From: Plenodomus lindquistii
Taxonomy: Eukaryota; Ascomycota; Dothideomycetes; Pleosporales; Leptosphaeriaceae
Direction of reading: 5' to 3'
Length of the DNA stretch: 64,000 nt
Assembly (NCBI GenBank): GCA_025504975.1
Contig: JANUWI010000003.1
Location: 1,364,001 to 1,428,000, forward strand
The position numbers and the translations under genes are program-made. The notes under the pieces were generated by a model. The model had not been told where the DNA came from and searched no databases. It saw only the letters and a program-made list of their open reading frames with translations. This document shows, piece after piece, positions 21,078 through 31,324 of this stretch; the first letter of the stretch is position 1; every line of letters starts with the position of its first letter.

Positions 21078-24000
21078 ATGAACGGGCACGGCTTCCCCTA
21101 CCCGTCAAGGCCCTACCCGGGCGCCAACTCTGCCTCTGGCATCATGGACATGACCGGCGATGGCATGGCTGCATTCGACATGGAGGGCCAGTCTCTCGAC
21201 TCCATCGTGGCCCAGAACGACAGTGAGAATAGGCGCCGAAGCATGCCCGTCTACCCAAGAGGCCCGCACATCAACATGGAAAGCCCAGACACGCGACGCC
21301 TGTCCATGATGAATTTTGGCGATCCCAACGGAGGGGACATGGACGACTTTCAATTCAACATGTCCACCGCAACCATGGACAACATGATGCGCAACAACAC
21401 AACTTTCCCCCCCACTTCGAGCGACATGCCAGACGACAGAGGCTCCGCCACCGACCTGGCCATCAATACACAATTCCAGGGCCAGAACTCGCCCTATTCC
21501 ACCATGGCTGGCCCCGGTTCAGCATATGCCTCGCCCATGCACCAAAAGGACACGCTCAACCTCGACATGGCCTCTTACCCAAACGGCATGTCTATGCCTT
21601 TGGACATGGATGATTCAATGAGCATGATGACCTCTGAGATGAGCATGTTTCCCAACAGCCAGTTCAATACCCCCATGATGGAATCCCCGGTAACTCAAGA
21701 GTTTGTTGGGCCTTTACCCGCACCGCACGATAACAACGTGTCTCAAATGCGACGTCCCGAGCTCTTCAAGCCCCAATCATCGGTGAGCCACACGCCTGAA
21801 GCACGGTCAGGCGGTTCCATGCTCAGCCGCACCACCAGCCAGGACATCAGTAATCGATCGGGCTCAAGATCTCATAATGAAAAGCACTCTTCAACAAGTG
21901 TACCAACACGTATGAGCCTTGCTTCCCTACAGGCACAACAGCCTATCCAGCAAGAGCCGGGTTTGGACCTGTCCAAGGAGACTATCAAGAAACAATTCGA
22001 GAACTCCAACTTCCCAATCACGACTCCGACGGGAGGCTTCCCCTCAACTATGCACTCCAATCCTCACACCAAGACGCAGTTCAAGAATGCTTATTCATCC
22101 ACTGGTTTTGACATGTTGGGAGTATTGGTGAGTTCACTGTGTATCAGGACGGCCCATGTACTGATCTCCGCTAGATGAGAGTTGCTACTAGACCTGATCC
22201 CCAGATCGACATTGGGTCTGTAGATCTATCCTGCGCTTTCGTCGTGTGCGATGCTGAGATGGACGACATACCCATCGTCTACTGTTCGGAAAACTTTGAG
22301 CGGCTCACAGGTTACACAAGACATATGATTCTCGGGCGAAATTGCCGTTTCCTACAGTCACCGGATGGCAAGGTCGAGTCGGGTATCAAACGCAACTATG
22401 TCGATGATGACTCCGTGTACTACTTGAAGAACATGATCGAAAGCCGGGCAGAAGCGCAGATTAGTTTGATCAACTATAGAAGAGGTGGCCAGCCTTTTAT
22501 GAACTTGCTGACTATGATTCCAATCGCATGGGAGCCAGGTGGCAAGATGAAGTTCTTTGTTGGCTTTCAAGTCGATCTTGTCGAGCAGCCTAGTGCCATG
22601 ACGAACAAGAACGCAGGCAAGTCTGCGATGGAAATGCTCACCAGGATGAGTTGACTGACGTCTTTGCAGATGGTTCATACAGGATCAATTACCAGCGAGG
22701 GATGTCGATTCCCAGCTACGTCTTCAGTGATCATCACAAGCCTCAACAGTCCGAATCGGGCCAGACAATCTCCAAGGATGAGGTCTCTAATGTGCTTGCT
22801 ACGTACGGTAGTTCTGGAGATTCCGAGATGACGCGACGAATCTGGGACAAGGTCCTTCTCGAGAACAGTGATGACGTTGTCCACGTACTATCACTCAAGG
22901 GTCTCTTCCTCTATCTCTCACCTGCAAGCAACAGGATTCTAGAGTACGATCCTAGCGAGCTTGTCGGGACTGCCCTATCGTCGGTGTGTCATCCTAGTGA
23001 TATCGTTCCGGTTACAAGGGAACTCAAAGAAACCACAAATGGTGCATCGGTCAATGTTGTGTTCAGGATCCGACGAAAGAAGAGCGGTTACATGTGGTTC
23101 GAGGGTCATGGCTCGCTACACACTGAGCAGGGCAAAGGCCGCAAGTGCATCATCCTCGTTGGCCGCGAGCGTCCTGTATACACGCTCTCCAAGGCTGTTG
23201 TACGCGATTCAGGAGGCGTCGGCGACAACGAGCTGTGGACGAAGATGTCAACATCTGGCATGTTCTTGTTCGTCTCTTCGAATGTCCGACAACTACTTGA
23301 CAAGCAGCCAGAAGATCTGGTGGGCACAAGCATACAGTCTCTTATGCGTCAGGAGTCCAAGATTCAGTTTGGACGTATCTTGGAGCTTGCCAGAGGGGGC
23401 CGAAAAGGAGAAGTCAAACACGAAATGATCAACAAGAGAGGTCAAGTGCTACAAGCATTTACGACAATTTACCCAGGAGATGCAACAGAAGGTCAAAAAC
23501 CGACGTTTGTCGTTGGCCAGACCCGATTACTCAAGTACTCGAGAAACGCCACTACGGGTCGTCCATCGATGTATACCAACAACAATAGGGAGCGGGATTC
23601 ACACCAATCTGTACATACACAATACTCTGGAGGGTCACCAGCGCCAGGCTCGCTTACCGGCAATACTGGTAACACTGGCAATACGACCCCGATGACTGCG
23701 GCAACAAATCCACTCTTCATTACCACGGAAGAATCGCCGGCCACATTTGCTGGCCACAATGGTCTGCAGCTTGGGCACCAAGATCAGAGCCTTGCATCAG
23801 ACGACAATGTGTTTGACGAGTTGAAGACGACTCGAAGTACTAGCTGGCAGTACGAGTTGCGGCAGATGGAGAAGCGCAACCGGTACCTGGCGGAGGAGGT
23901 GCAAAGTCTATTGGCTGCCAAGAAGAAGAGAAAGCGAAGAAAGGGCGCAGGCCAAATGCAAAAAGACTGTGCCAACTGTCATACGAGAACTACACCAGAA

Positions 24001-24407
24001 TGGCGAAGGGGTCCTTCTGGCAACCGAGACTTGTGCAATTCTTGTGGACTGCGATGGGCGAAGCAGGTGAGTTTAGTTTCTAACTAGAACTGTTGAAACG
24101 CACAGATTTACAATCAAAGCTAATTTTGGTAAATCAACAGCAAGGCCGAGTGTCGCCCAGAACCTCGTCGGCAGCTAGCGACAAGAGCAAGAAGAGCGCT
24201 TCGTCGCCGCGGCACCTCCAGAGTCACCAGAACATCATGCCGCACTCCATGGCAGAGTCAACGGCGCTTACCCCGTCTACGAAGCGGTCGCCGCGGCACA
24301 GTGGTCTCACGGAGCCTCCCGCTGCAAAGTCGCAACGTACCGAGAACGGAGCGCCGCAAGGCTTCATCCCGCCGCCTGTCATTGACGAAGTTGCAGAACC
24401 AGAGTGA
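21078..24407 (+). CDS. wc-1: White collar-1 blue-light receptor and GATA transcription factor
   Basis: Role: WC-1 (LreA in Aspergillus) binds flavin through its LOV domain and, with WC-2, activates light-induced genes. It also enters the circadian loop in Neurospora. Four exons, 21078-22127, 22175-22616, 22670-24066 and 24141-24407, give 1051 aa. The N-terminus is Met/Asn/Asp/Ser-rich, without the polyglutamine of Neurospora. The LOV domain is at about 368-490 with GRNCRFLQ, the photoactive cysteine being C407. Two more PAS domains follow at about 557-665 and 685-790. A KKKRKRRK nuclear signal near 920 precedes a CX2CX18CX2C GATA finger starting at C931. Intron 2 is a GC-AG intron (GCAAGT donor), the only choice that keeps frame between LOV and the next PAS. 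The tail after the finger includes GRVSPRTSS. Confidence 0.96.
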
Positions 24408-24662
24408 TGGGCATGGCAGACGTGCTGTGCCCCTCTTATAACTTCTTTTCATATTCGACCTTCCGGTTCAAGTCCAGACGATACCCATTGATTACTTGCT
24501 TATGCTTTTACGACGTTACTTTCTTGGATGGCTGGCTTTCTCGAAAGCTACATGTCGACAGTTTGGATATTGACTGGCAATGGCTTGGCGGAGAACTCGA
24601 CATGGGTACGTCAGGCCGCGGGCGGGGATGCCAGCACCAGAGGGATGTGTGAGAGGCGTTCC

Positions 24663-24684
24663 TTTTTTTTTTTTTTTTTTTTTT
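24663..24684. repeat. Poly(T) tract
   Basis: An uninterrupted run of 22 T residues downstream of wc-1, followed within 20 bp by a G-rich stretch with runs of six and eight G. Confidence 0.9.
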
Positions 24685-24922
24685 ACATGAGCACTATAGG
24701 CGGGGGGTGGGGGGGGAGGCATTTTGGTCCAGAAGTTGTTGTGGCACGCAAGTCGGGGACAGATGTATGAGCAACTGGTCAAGGCATGCAACGCGAAGCG
24801 AGGCGTGTAGTGTATATATATATACATGTTTTTGGGGAAATGTGTACACGTCAACGTCAACCCTGCAGGCACATGATTACGACTGCACGCTACGTTGGAT
24901 TGAATGGTGATTAGAGTTTTGT

Positions 24923-24946
24923 ATTTTTATTTTTATTTTTATTTTT
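24923..24946. repeat. ATTTTT microsatellite, four copies
   Basis: Four perfect ATTTTT units in the wc-1 to Ras gene interval. Confidence 0.9.
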
Positions 24947-25672
24947 CTGGGGCCTGGGCCGATGACAATGCAAGACTGGGTTCACATGGAACTTGTACAA
25001 CAGTCTAACCAAGTGGCGACGCCAAGTTTGGTTCGCACAAAGGCTATTTGACGCCTCAATGGGATTTGCAGCAATAGAGTTGAAGAGTTGAAGTGATGGG
25101 CGGCATGGCCTCGGAGCGGGCAAAGACTGGGTTGGGCTGCTGCGAGTTGGCCTGGTCGGCCAGGAGCGGCATCCCTGTCTCAGGCGGGTGACGAGGACGG
25201 CAACGGTTCGAGTGCCGGCGCAGCGCATTTGGCTGGACGACGATGAGCTCTCCCCGTGCCGGCAATGGACCTGGGCGCAATGCGAGCAAGGATGTCGGGG
25301 TGCAACTTGCAAGTTCAGTTCGAGGGCTTGACACGAGGGGGATCGCCCGCCCGTTGTTGGGCTTTGCTATGGCTTCATTTCGTTTCGCTTGTTGCGACTT
25401 GCCTCTTGCAGGCGTGCTTGATTACCCTCGTTCATGCGTTGCTGGCACCCGACGTCAAGCCAAGCGACGCGCACCCGCTGCCGTCGTCTGTCTGCTGGGA
25501 TTGATTGCACTCGACTCAACGGGGCTGTGCGCGTGCACCACTCACGACCATCCACCCGCGTCGCATCGCCGCCAGGGACGCATCGCCCACGGCGTTAGAC
25601 GGCCACGGACGGACCCGAGTCTCGGACGCTGCTCAACAAGAGCCCACGACACCCGAGTGCAGCACCAGGAGC

Positions 25673-26578
25673 ATGGACGACAGCAGCAGAATCACCATTA
25701 CCGTGTGCGGCGACGGAGGATGCGGTATGTGTGCTTGCAGCAGCAGCGGCACCGCGTCCCACCCGGACAGGGCTGACACGGCGCAGGAAAGAGTTCCATC
25801 ACACTGCGGCTGGTGAGGAGCCAGTGGACGTCAGAGTAAGCTTGCGCCCTCCCCGTGGCCAGTCCACGCCATACTGACGCCCTGCTTGCACAGATATGAC
25901 CCAACCATAGGTACGAGCTGCGAGCGCGCTCCCAAGCTCCCAACACCCCCTAACAGAGCAACACAGAGGACTCGTACAGCGTCACCCGCACCATCGACGG
26001 CCAATCCTACTACCTGATGCTCACCGACACGGCCGGCCAGGAAGAATACAGAGGGCTCTGGGCAGCCTCCAACCTCCACTCGGATGCCTTCCTCCTCGTC
26101 TACGACATCACACAGGCCCGTTCGCTCGAAGCCCTCGACTACTTCATGGAGATGATTGACATGGAGGAGGAAAACCGCCTCGACAACGGCAAAGTTCCAC
26201 CCGTCAAGATTGTTGCCGGCAACAAGTGCGATCTCCAGGGACAAAGACAGATTGGCGCGCAAAAGGGCTTGGAGTGGGCCAGGGCGAGGAAATGCGGTTT
26301 CATGGAGACGAGCGCGAGGGACATGGTGAATATCGAGGAGACTTTTGCGCGTGAGTTTGATACACAAGCACTGCCATGGCAACGACTTTGGTTGACTGAC
26401 GGGAACAGTACTCGTTCGTCGTGTAGTCGAAGCCCGGCGAGTTGCTGCTGGCGATAGCCCTGCACAACGGACTGCCGCTCTACCTCCGCCGGGCGCACAC
26501 GAACCCGGATACAGTGGAGATGAGAAAGGAGATGGTGCTGTGAAACAGAGCTTCTGGGCGAGGCTCAAGTGCTGGTGA
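25673..26578 (+). CDS. Divergent Ras-family small GTPase without CAAX box
   Basis: Ras-like GTPase switch protein. Five exons, 25673-25724, 25787-25835, 25894-25910, 25967-26350 and 26409-26578, give 223 aa. Exon 3 is only 17 nt and supplies the YDPTI part of switch I. All four introns are 56-62 nt. G motifs: P-loop GDGGCGKS (13-20), YDPTIEDSY (switch I), DTAGQEEYRG (switch II, with the catalytic Gln), NKCD (G4) and ETSAR (G5). The residue after the two P-loop glycines is Cys where Ras has Val. The C-terminus ends RLKCW, so there is no canonical CAAX prenylation motif, although the last but one residue is a cysteine. It is not RasA/Ras1-like and I cannot place it in a named subfamily. An effector role in growth signalling is only inference. 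Confidence 0.88.
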
Positions 26579-27327
26579 TGTTGGATCATGTCAAGTACTA
26601 AGCATCGACCCCCAGCAACTATTTCCTGTTCCAAGGACATAGTCAGCCTTTCTTTGTATCCTTCATGTTGCTGGTCTGCGCCCTGGATAGGACTGGCCCG
26701 TCAACCGTTGCGGGTTCTCCTTATCTGGTCTGTACAAAAGCTTGTTTCCTTGTTTTGTATACAATACCTATGGTACATACAGCGTGTCATTGTGGAATAT
26801 ATGGGTTTGGGTAGGGGCTGGCGGAAGACCTTGGGATACCCTCGGAAAGGGAAATGCTGCGGAACGAGGCTTTAGGGAGGTCATCTGTTCTTTTATATCA
26901 TCGTTGGAGTCAGCAGCTGAATTTATATGACGGGCTCGTTGTCAATCTGAACATTTGGACCTCGCCATGTGTGAAGATTCATCTCGAACAGGATACTGCA
27001 TGGAATGGCCATTTCGAGGCATGGAGTGCATCTACGCTACGCTACACTATCGGCTAGCGACCAACTAGCGAGTCTGTGCACCAGCACGCCATTGGCTTTT
27101 AGCATTATAGCCAACACAGCTTTTGGGTGCAAACATCACACTTGCCGTGAACCTGGTGCCACTGTCGACGAGGAGTAGAGGCGATTGATTGGAATTGAAG
27201 AACATTGAAAGAGCCCAGGAAGTGGATCGGACGTCTCATTTTGCACTCGCGGGGTCTGCTGTGCCGATAAGAGGATCAACCACAATCAGAGTCCCAAGGA
27301 GCCATTGCGGCGCAGCAAAACACCAAA
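26579..27327. other. Intergenic, Ras gene to mitochondrial carrier
   Basis: 749 bp with short open frames only. The final part has the carrier promoter by position. Nothing else recognised. Confidence 0.6.
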
Positions 27328-28242
27328 ATGTCAAAACCACACATTGAGGAGGCTCCAGATCAGGGCGGTCTACAACGCACGCTCAAGGATCTTTTTGCCG
27401 GCGCTGTCGGTGGTGTAGCCCAAGTGCTCCTCGGACAACCCTTTGATATTGTCAAAGTGCGACTTCAAACTACTACGCAGTACAGCGGTGCCCTGGATGC
27501 GGCCACGTCCATCTACAAGAACGAGGGTGCCACCGCCTTCTATAAAGGCACGCTGACTCCACTCATTGGCATTGGAGCCTGCGTTTCCGTCCAATTTGGC
27601 GGCTTCCACTACGCCCGCCGTGCCTTTGAAGCCTCAAACTCTGCAAAGACAGGAAACGCGCAACTTAGCTACGCCCAATACTATGCTGCTGGTGCATTTG
27701 CTGGTATCGCAAATACAGTCCTGTCAAGTCCCATTGAGCACATCCGCATCAGACTGCAAACCCAACCGCACGGCGCCAACCGTCTGTACAACGGCCCCAT
27801 TGACTGCGTGCGCAAGCTCTCCGCTCACCAAGGTGTCCTAGGCGGTGTCTACCGCGGCACAGCCGTTACTTTTCTCCGTGAAGCACAAGCCTACGGGGTC
27901 TGGTTTACTACGTTTGAGTATCTGATGAACGCCGACGCTGCGCGCAACAACATCAAGCGTGAAGATATTTCCACACTCAAAATTGCTGGCTACGGTGGAC
28001 TTGCGGGCGAGATGCTATGGATCAGCAGTTATCCTTTTGATGTGGTCAAGAGCAAGATGCAGAGCGACGGGTTTGGAAAAGAGCAAAAGTATAAGAGTAT
28101 GAGGGATTGCTTTGCAAAGGTTTATCGGGCGGAGGGGCTGGGTGGGTTCTGGAAGGGTATTGCGCCAACGCTGTTGAGGGCGCTGCCGGTTTCTGCGGGA
28201 ACGTTTGCAACGGTCGAGGTCACGATGAGGTTGATTAGTTAG
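27328..28242 (+). CDS. Mitochondrial carrier family protein, Ymc1/Ymc2-like
   Basis: Mitochondrial inner-membrane solute carrier. Single exon, 304 aa, with the usual three repeats of about 100 residues. The PX[DE]XX[KR] signatures are PFDIVK in repeat 1, PIEHIR in repeat 2 and PFDVVK in repeat 3. Each is followed by the family's later motif, for example EGATAFYKG and EGLGGFWKG. The stretch KGTLTPLIGIGACVSVQFG is characteristic of the Ymc1/Ymc2 and related carnitine/organic-acid carriers. The exact substrate cannot be read from the sequence; Ymc1 has been linked to glycine or organic acid transport. The ATG at 27328 follows CCAAA and gives a typical short matrix or intermembrane-space N-terminus. 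No intron is needed. Confidence 0.9.
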   Translation: MSKPHIEEAPDQGGLQRTLKDLFAGAVGGVAQVLLGQPFDIVKVRLQTTTQYSGALDAATSIYKNEGATAFYKGTLTPLIGIGACVSVQFGGFHYARRAFEASNSAKTGNAQLSYAQYYAAGAFAGIANTVLSSPIEHIRIRLQTQPHGANRLYNGPIDCVRKLSAHQGVLGGVYRGTAVTFLREAQAYGVWFTTFEYLMNADAARNNIKREDISTLKIAGYGGLAGEMLWISSYPFDVVKSKMQSDGFGKEQKYKSMRDCFAKVYRAEGLGGFWKGIAPTLLRALPVSAGTFATVEVTMRLIS

Positions 28243-28442
28243 AGCTTTTCACGAGGGACCAAGTGAGTGTTGACGAGTTTTGGGCATGTGTTGCATATGT
28301 CATTTATACCAATAGATCCCCTGTTCCCCCCCCAAACACACCAGCAAAAAAGTCCCGTGTATCCTAGTATTCGTGCAGAATCGAATTGGTCATATCAGTA
28401 CACCGCCCAACTACGCTGGCTTCCTATGTCATACGAGCATCT

Positions 28443-29252
28443 TCATCCTGTCCACCCCCCACCCTTCTCAAACTCTCCCTCCTCTCTCATCATCTTCATG
28501 CTCCCTACCTTGAGCGAAAACCTCACTTTGGACTCTTTACTCATATCAGACGCCACCACACTCGCTGCATCCGAGCTCGTAGATTGCGAATGTGGATGTG
28601 AATTTGAACGTGGCTGCGGCTGTGGTTGTGAACATTCTCTTATACTCCTCCCACTCTTCCTCATTCCACTCCCCGCACCACTCTTCTCCCTCTGCGATTT
28701 CGAACTACTCACACACTCCACCAGCGCTGTGTTCTGCTTCGAGTTCAGATATGAGCGTCGAAGCGTGAGCGCAGGTGACGAGATAGAGGATCTGTGATTG
28801 CGTTTATCCAGGGGCGAGTGGATGATGGTCTGTGTTGTGGGGGCTGCAAAGGGGAGGTCTAGGTCTGGTGATGAAGGTGGCGGATGGCGGGACGTCCGGG
28901 ATAACGAGGCTCGTATTGAAGATGGTCTGGAGTGGTGGTGCGATTGTTGAGTGTATTTTGTGAGGGAGGAGGCTGGGCGTCGGGCAGCTTGTGAGGAAGT
29001 ACGGGGTGTGGCTTGGGGTTGGCGGATGGGTTGAGAAGCGGGTCGTGATGGGAACGAGTTGTTTGTGGGCGAGACTGAGGTTGTGCATGAGGGTTTGTTG
29101 TCGGAAGGTGACGGTGGGTACTTTGACGATTGTGATGGTGTGTTGTTCTTGCCCGTGAAACTCGCTTTGAACTTTTGAAGCACCATTCTGAATCCGGATT
29201 TCTGCTTCTCCTCGTGCGTGTCCGTGAGCGTGGTCTGTGTGTGTAACGTCAT
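28443..29252 (-). CDS. Hypothetical low-complexity Ser/Pro-rich protein
   Basis: A single open frame of 269 aa from the ATG at 29252. The frame itself runs up to 29426, but that upstream part looks non-coding. I do not recognise the family. The N-terminus has a short amphipathic or basic segment (GFRMVLQKFKASFTG) that could bind membranes. The rest is Ser/Pro/Thr/Gln-rich and probably disordered, with a Ser-rich, Gln/Pro segment near 215 and a short KVRFSLKVGSMKMMRE segment near the end. The order at the two ends, unlike the low-complexity middle, is the main reason to think it is real. It converges with the carrier gene, with 200 bp between stop codons. Confidence 0.5.
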   Translation of the reverse strand: MTLHTQTTLTDTHEEKQKSGFRMVLQKFKASFTGKNNTPSQSSKYPPSPSDNKPSCTTSVSPTNNSFPSRPASQPIRQPQATPRTSSQAARRPASSLTKYTQQSHHHSRPSSIRASLSRTSRHPPPSSPDLDLPFAAPTTQTIIHSPLDKRNHRSSISSPALTLRRSYLNSKQNTALVECVSSSKSQREKSGAGSGMRKSGRSIRECSQPQPQPRSNSHPHSQSTSSDAASVVASDMSKESKVRFSLKVGSMKMMREEGEFEKGGGWTG

Positions 29253-31324
29253 GTTCACAATGTCCTCTTCTACCGAAGCGTAAATACTATTCAGCCTGGT
29301 GCTTGGAGTAGACAATCTACGTAGGCAAGTGTAACAAGGATGAAAGACCCCGGTGCCTGGAATTCGAAATGGAAAAGCAAAAAGCAGACCAGCGCATCCC
29401 AGCGGATGCGAAGAGCAAGGGCTCATGATATCCGCCTCTACTCGACTGAGTCTACTCTCCCATCATTACCGGCACCGTGCATCCCCTGCAGCTTTGCGGG
29501 GCTGCACATGGCACGCACATGTCTAGCCCCGTTTATCGTGAGGCACAGGTGCCCAGATGCGACCGCGCCGCATGGCACAAGCCACAATTTGACCATCCCA
29601 TTGGATTCGGTCCGGACGCAGCTTCCTCCAGGAAGGTCGTACGACGTGTCAGTAGCCCTCGATTCAAAGGGCACGTATCGATTGAGTCGAATGGACATGA
29701 GCGTGTGCGTGCTGCGGTGTGCAGCTTGGACGGACTAGCAATGGGAAGTGCCGTCGCTGAAGTTTGCATGTTGGATCTTCTAGTTGGTACAGTAAGCTGA
29801 ATAAGATGGGGTGCTTATCGATCCTCAGTGAGGGCGTGGTACCCAACAATCGATCGCAACTGCAGGAAAAAGCACCCACGCGTTCGCATGTTCGCATCCC
29901 GTTGTTACGGCACAGATGAGACGACACCAACGCACCTCATGATTCGTCGTACTAGTCAATCTAATACCGGCACCGGAAAACAATTGGTGGCTGCACAAAG
30001 TCTAAACGGAATGAAACGCAAACGCCATCCCGCGTGCCCGTATATACGCAGTACACACAGTATGTATACGGCAACGGCGCAACGCACGCTGCGAGCGGAC
30101 GTGCCGCCCGCATGCCGAAATGAGACACGTGTGTGGCTTGGTTCTAGCCTGAACAGGTGCGCTAGTAAGCAACGGGGAAACTAGCTAGTGCGAGCCGTGG
30201 ACCGGTGCGTCGGGTAGCTGGGAACGGTCGGGGGTGTGACCAGAACATGGCTGGTTTCGGGAACCGATTAAAAATGTAACGAGTACCTGCATAATGAGAT
30301 GGTTAGTTCGCGATCGATTTGCTCACTGCATGGGAGGTGTTAAGACTTGTAGGGCAGAATGTATTGTTCCTGGGCTGACATCCTTGGACTGGAGGTGCTA
30401 GACTGGTGTGGGATATCCCCTGCGTTGAATTACGATGGCCTGTGATATGGAGGTTCTTTCGGTCGTGCTTGAGGCTGGGCCGACTCCACTGCGGCGTGTG
30501 CCGGAACGTCACTCAGTGCGGTGTGCTCAAACCATCGATGCGGTGTGTTTGCGGGGATATCGATAGCTTCTTGATTGTCCGGGACCGCGTGATGTGCTGG
30601 GTCGATCTCTCTGCAACTTGATAACCACGTGCTTGCATTGTCCTGACCTCATCCCGTTAGTCCTTCAGATCGCACAGGATGTCAATGAACTTATGCACAC
30701 ATCTTCAAGTTTGGTAGTCGAGAAGTCAAATAGTGACATGAACACCGCCTTCAGCGTGGGCAGGGTTCGTACATTCCCACGTGAACGTTGCAATATTTGT
30801 TGTGTAGACAGACAGCAGTGGGACAATGACGCCCCGTCTTCAGTGGACTGTGCTGCAAGTCGAACTGCGTACAAGAGGTCGTGATCACACGAACAGGTTA
30901 ATCACACTGGTTCAAGGACATGCAGCTGTCGATGCCTTGAGCTACGCAAACTAGAGCGTACAGGTTTTATTAATCAGTGCGGTCGAAACGACTCTGGAGC
31001 CATTGAAGAACAATCACTAGCTCCACGGCAACCTTCCATATCAGAAAGCACTTTTAGCACATTCACGTTTGTGAGGTCATCACTCTGCACAGTCGACAGT
31101 ATGAGAATAGACGTGATCAAATTCGAACCGGAACGCCTTAGGCTATTCGCTATACCAAGCCATCCCAGAAACACGTCAAAGAAATCCTATATTCCCCCAT
31201 GTAATCGTGATTCTTTTCAATTCATATACCATGGTCGTATATGGATACTCACCTCAGATGCTGAAAGGTAATGGTACATATAGCGCCGACAGACCAAAGA
31301 TCGCAAAGACAAACGTTCGTACGC
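29253..31324. other. 2-kb stretch without a gene
   Basis: Between the upstream side of the hypothetical gene at 28.4 kb and the 3' end of PDI. All open frames are short, lack plausible splice partners and show no family motif. No repeats or RNA genes seen. Confidence 0.55.

Larger units (their letters stand above)
24408..25672. other. Intergenic, wc-1 to Ras gene
   Basis: 1.27 kb with homopolymer and low-complexity tracts: T22 at 24663-24684, a G-rich run near 24700-24719, a TATATATATA stretch near 24814, and (ATTTTT)4 at 24923-24946. A plus-strand frame at 25243-25776 overlaps the Ras gene start in another frame and looks spurious. The last few hundred bases are GC-rich and presumably carry the Ras gene promoter and 5' UTR. 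Confidence 0.55.

Noticed and set aside
24067..24105. Alternative acceptor in the last wc-1 intron, giving an early stop after the GATA finger
   Set aside because: The intron would be only 39 nt, shorter than any other here, while the 74-nt version keeps frame and restores the usual GRVSPRTSS tail.
25243..25776. A 177-codon plus-strand frame upstream of the Ras gene
   Set aside because: It overlaps Ras exon 1 and intron 1 in another phase, is low in complexity and shows no family signal.
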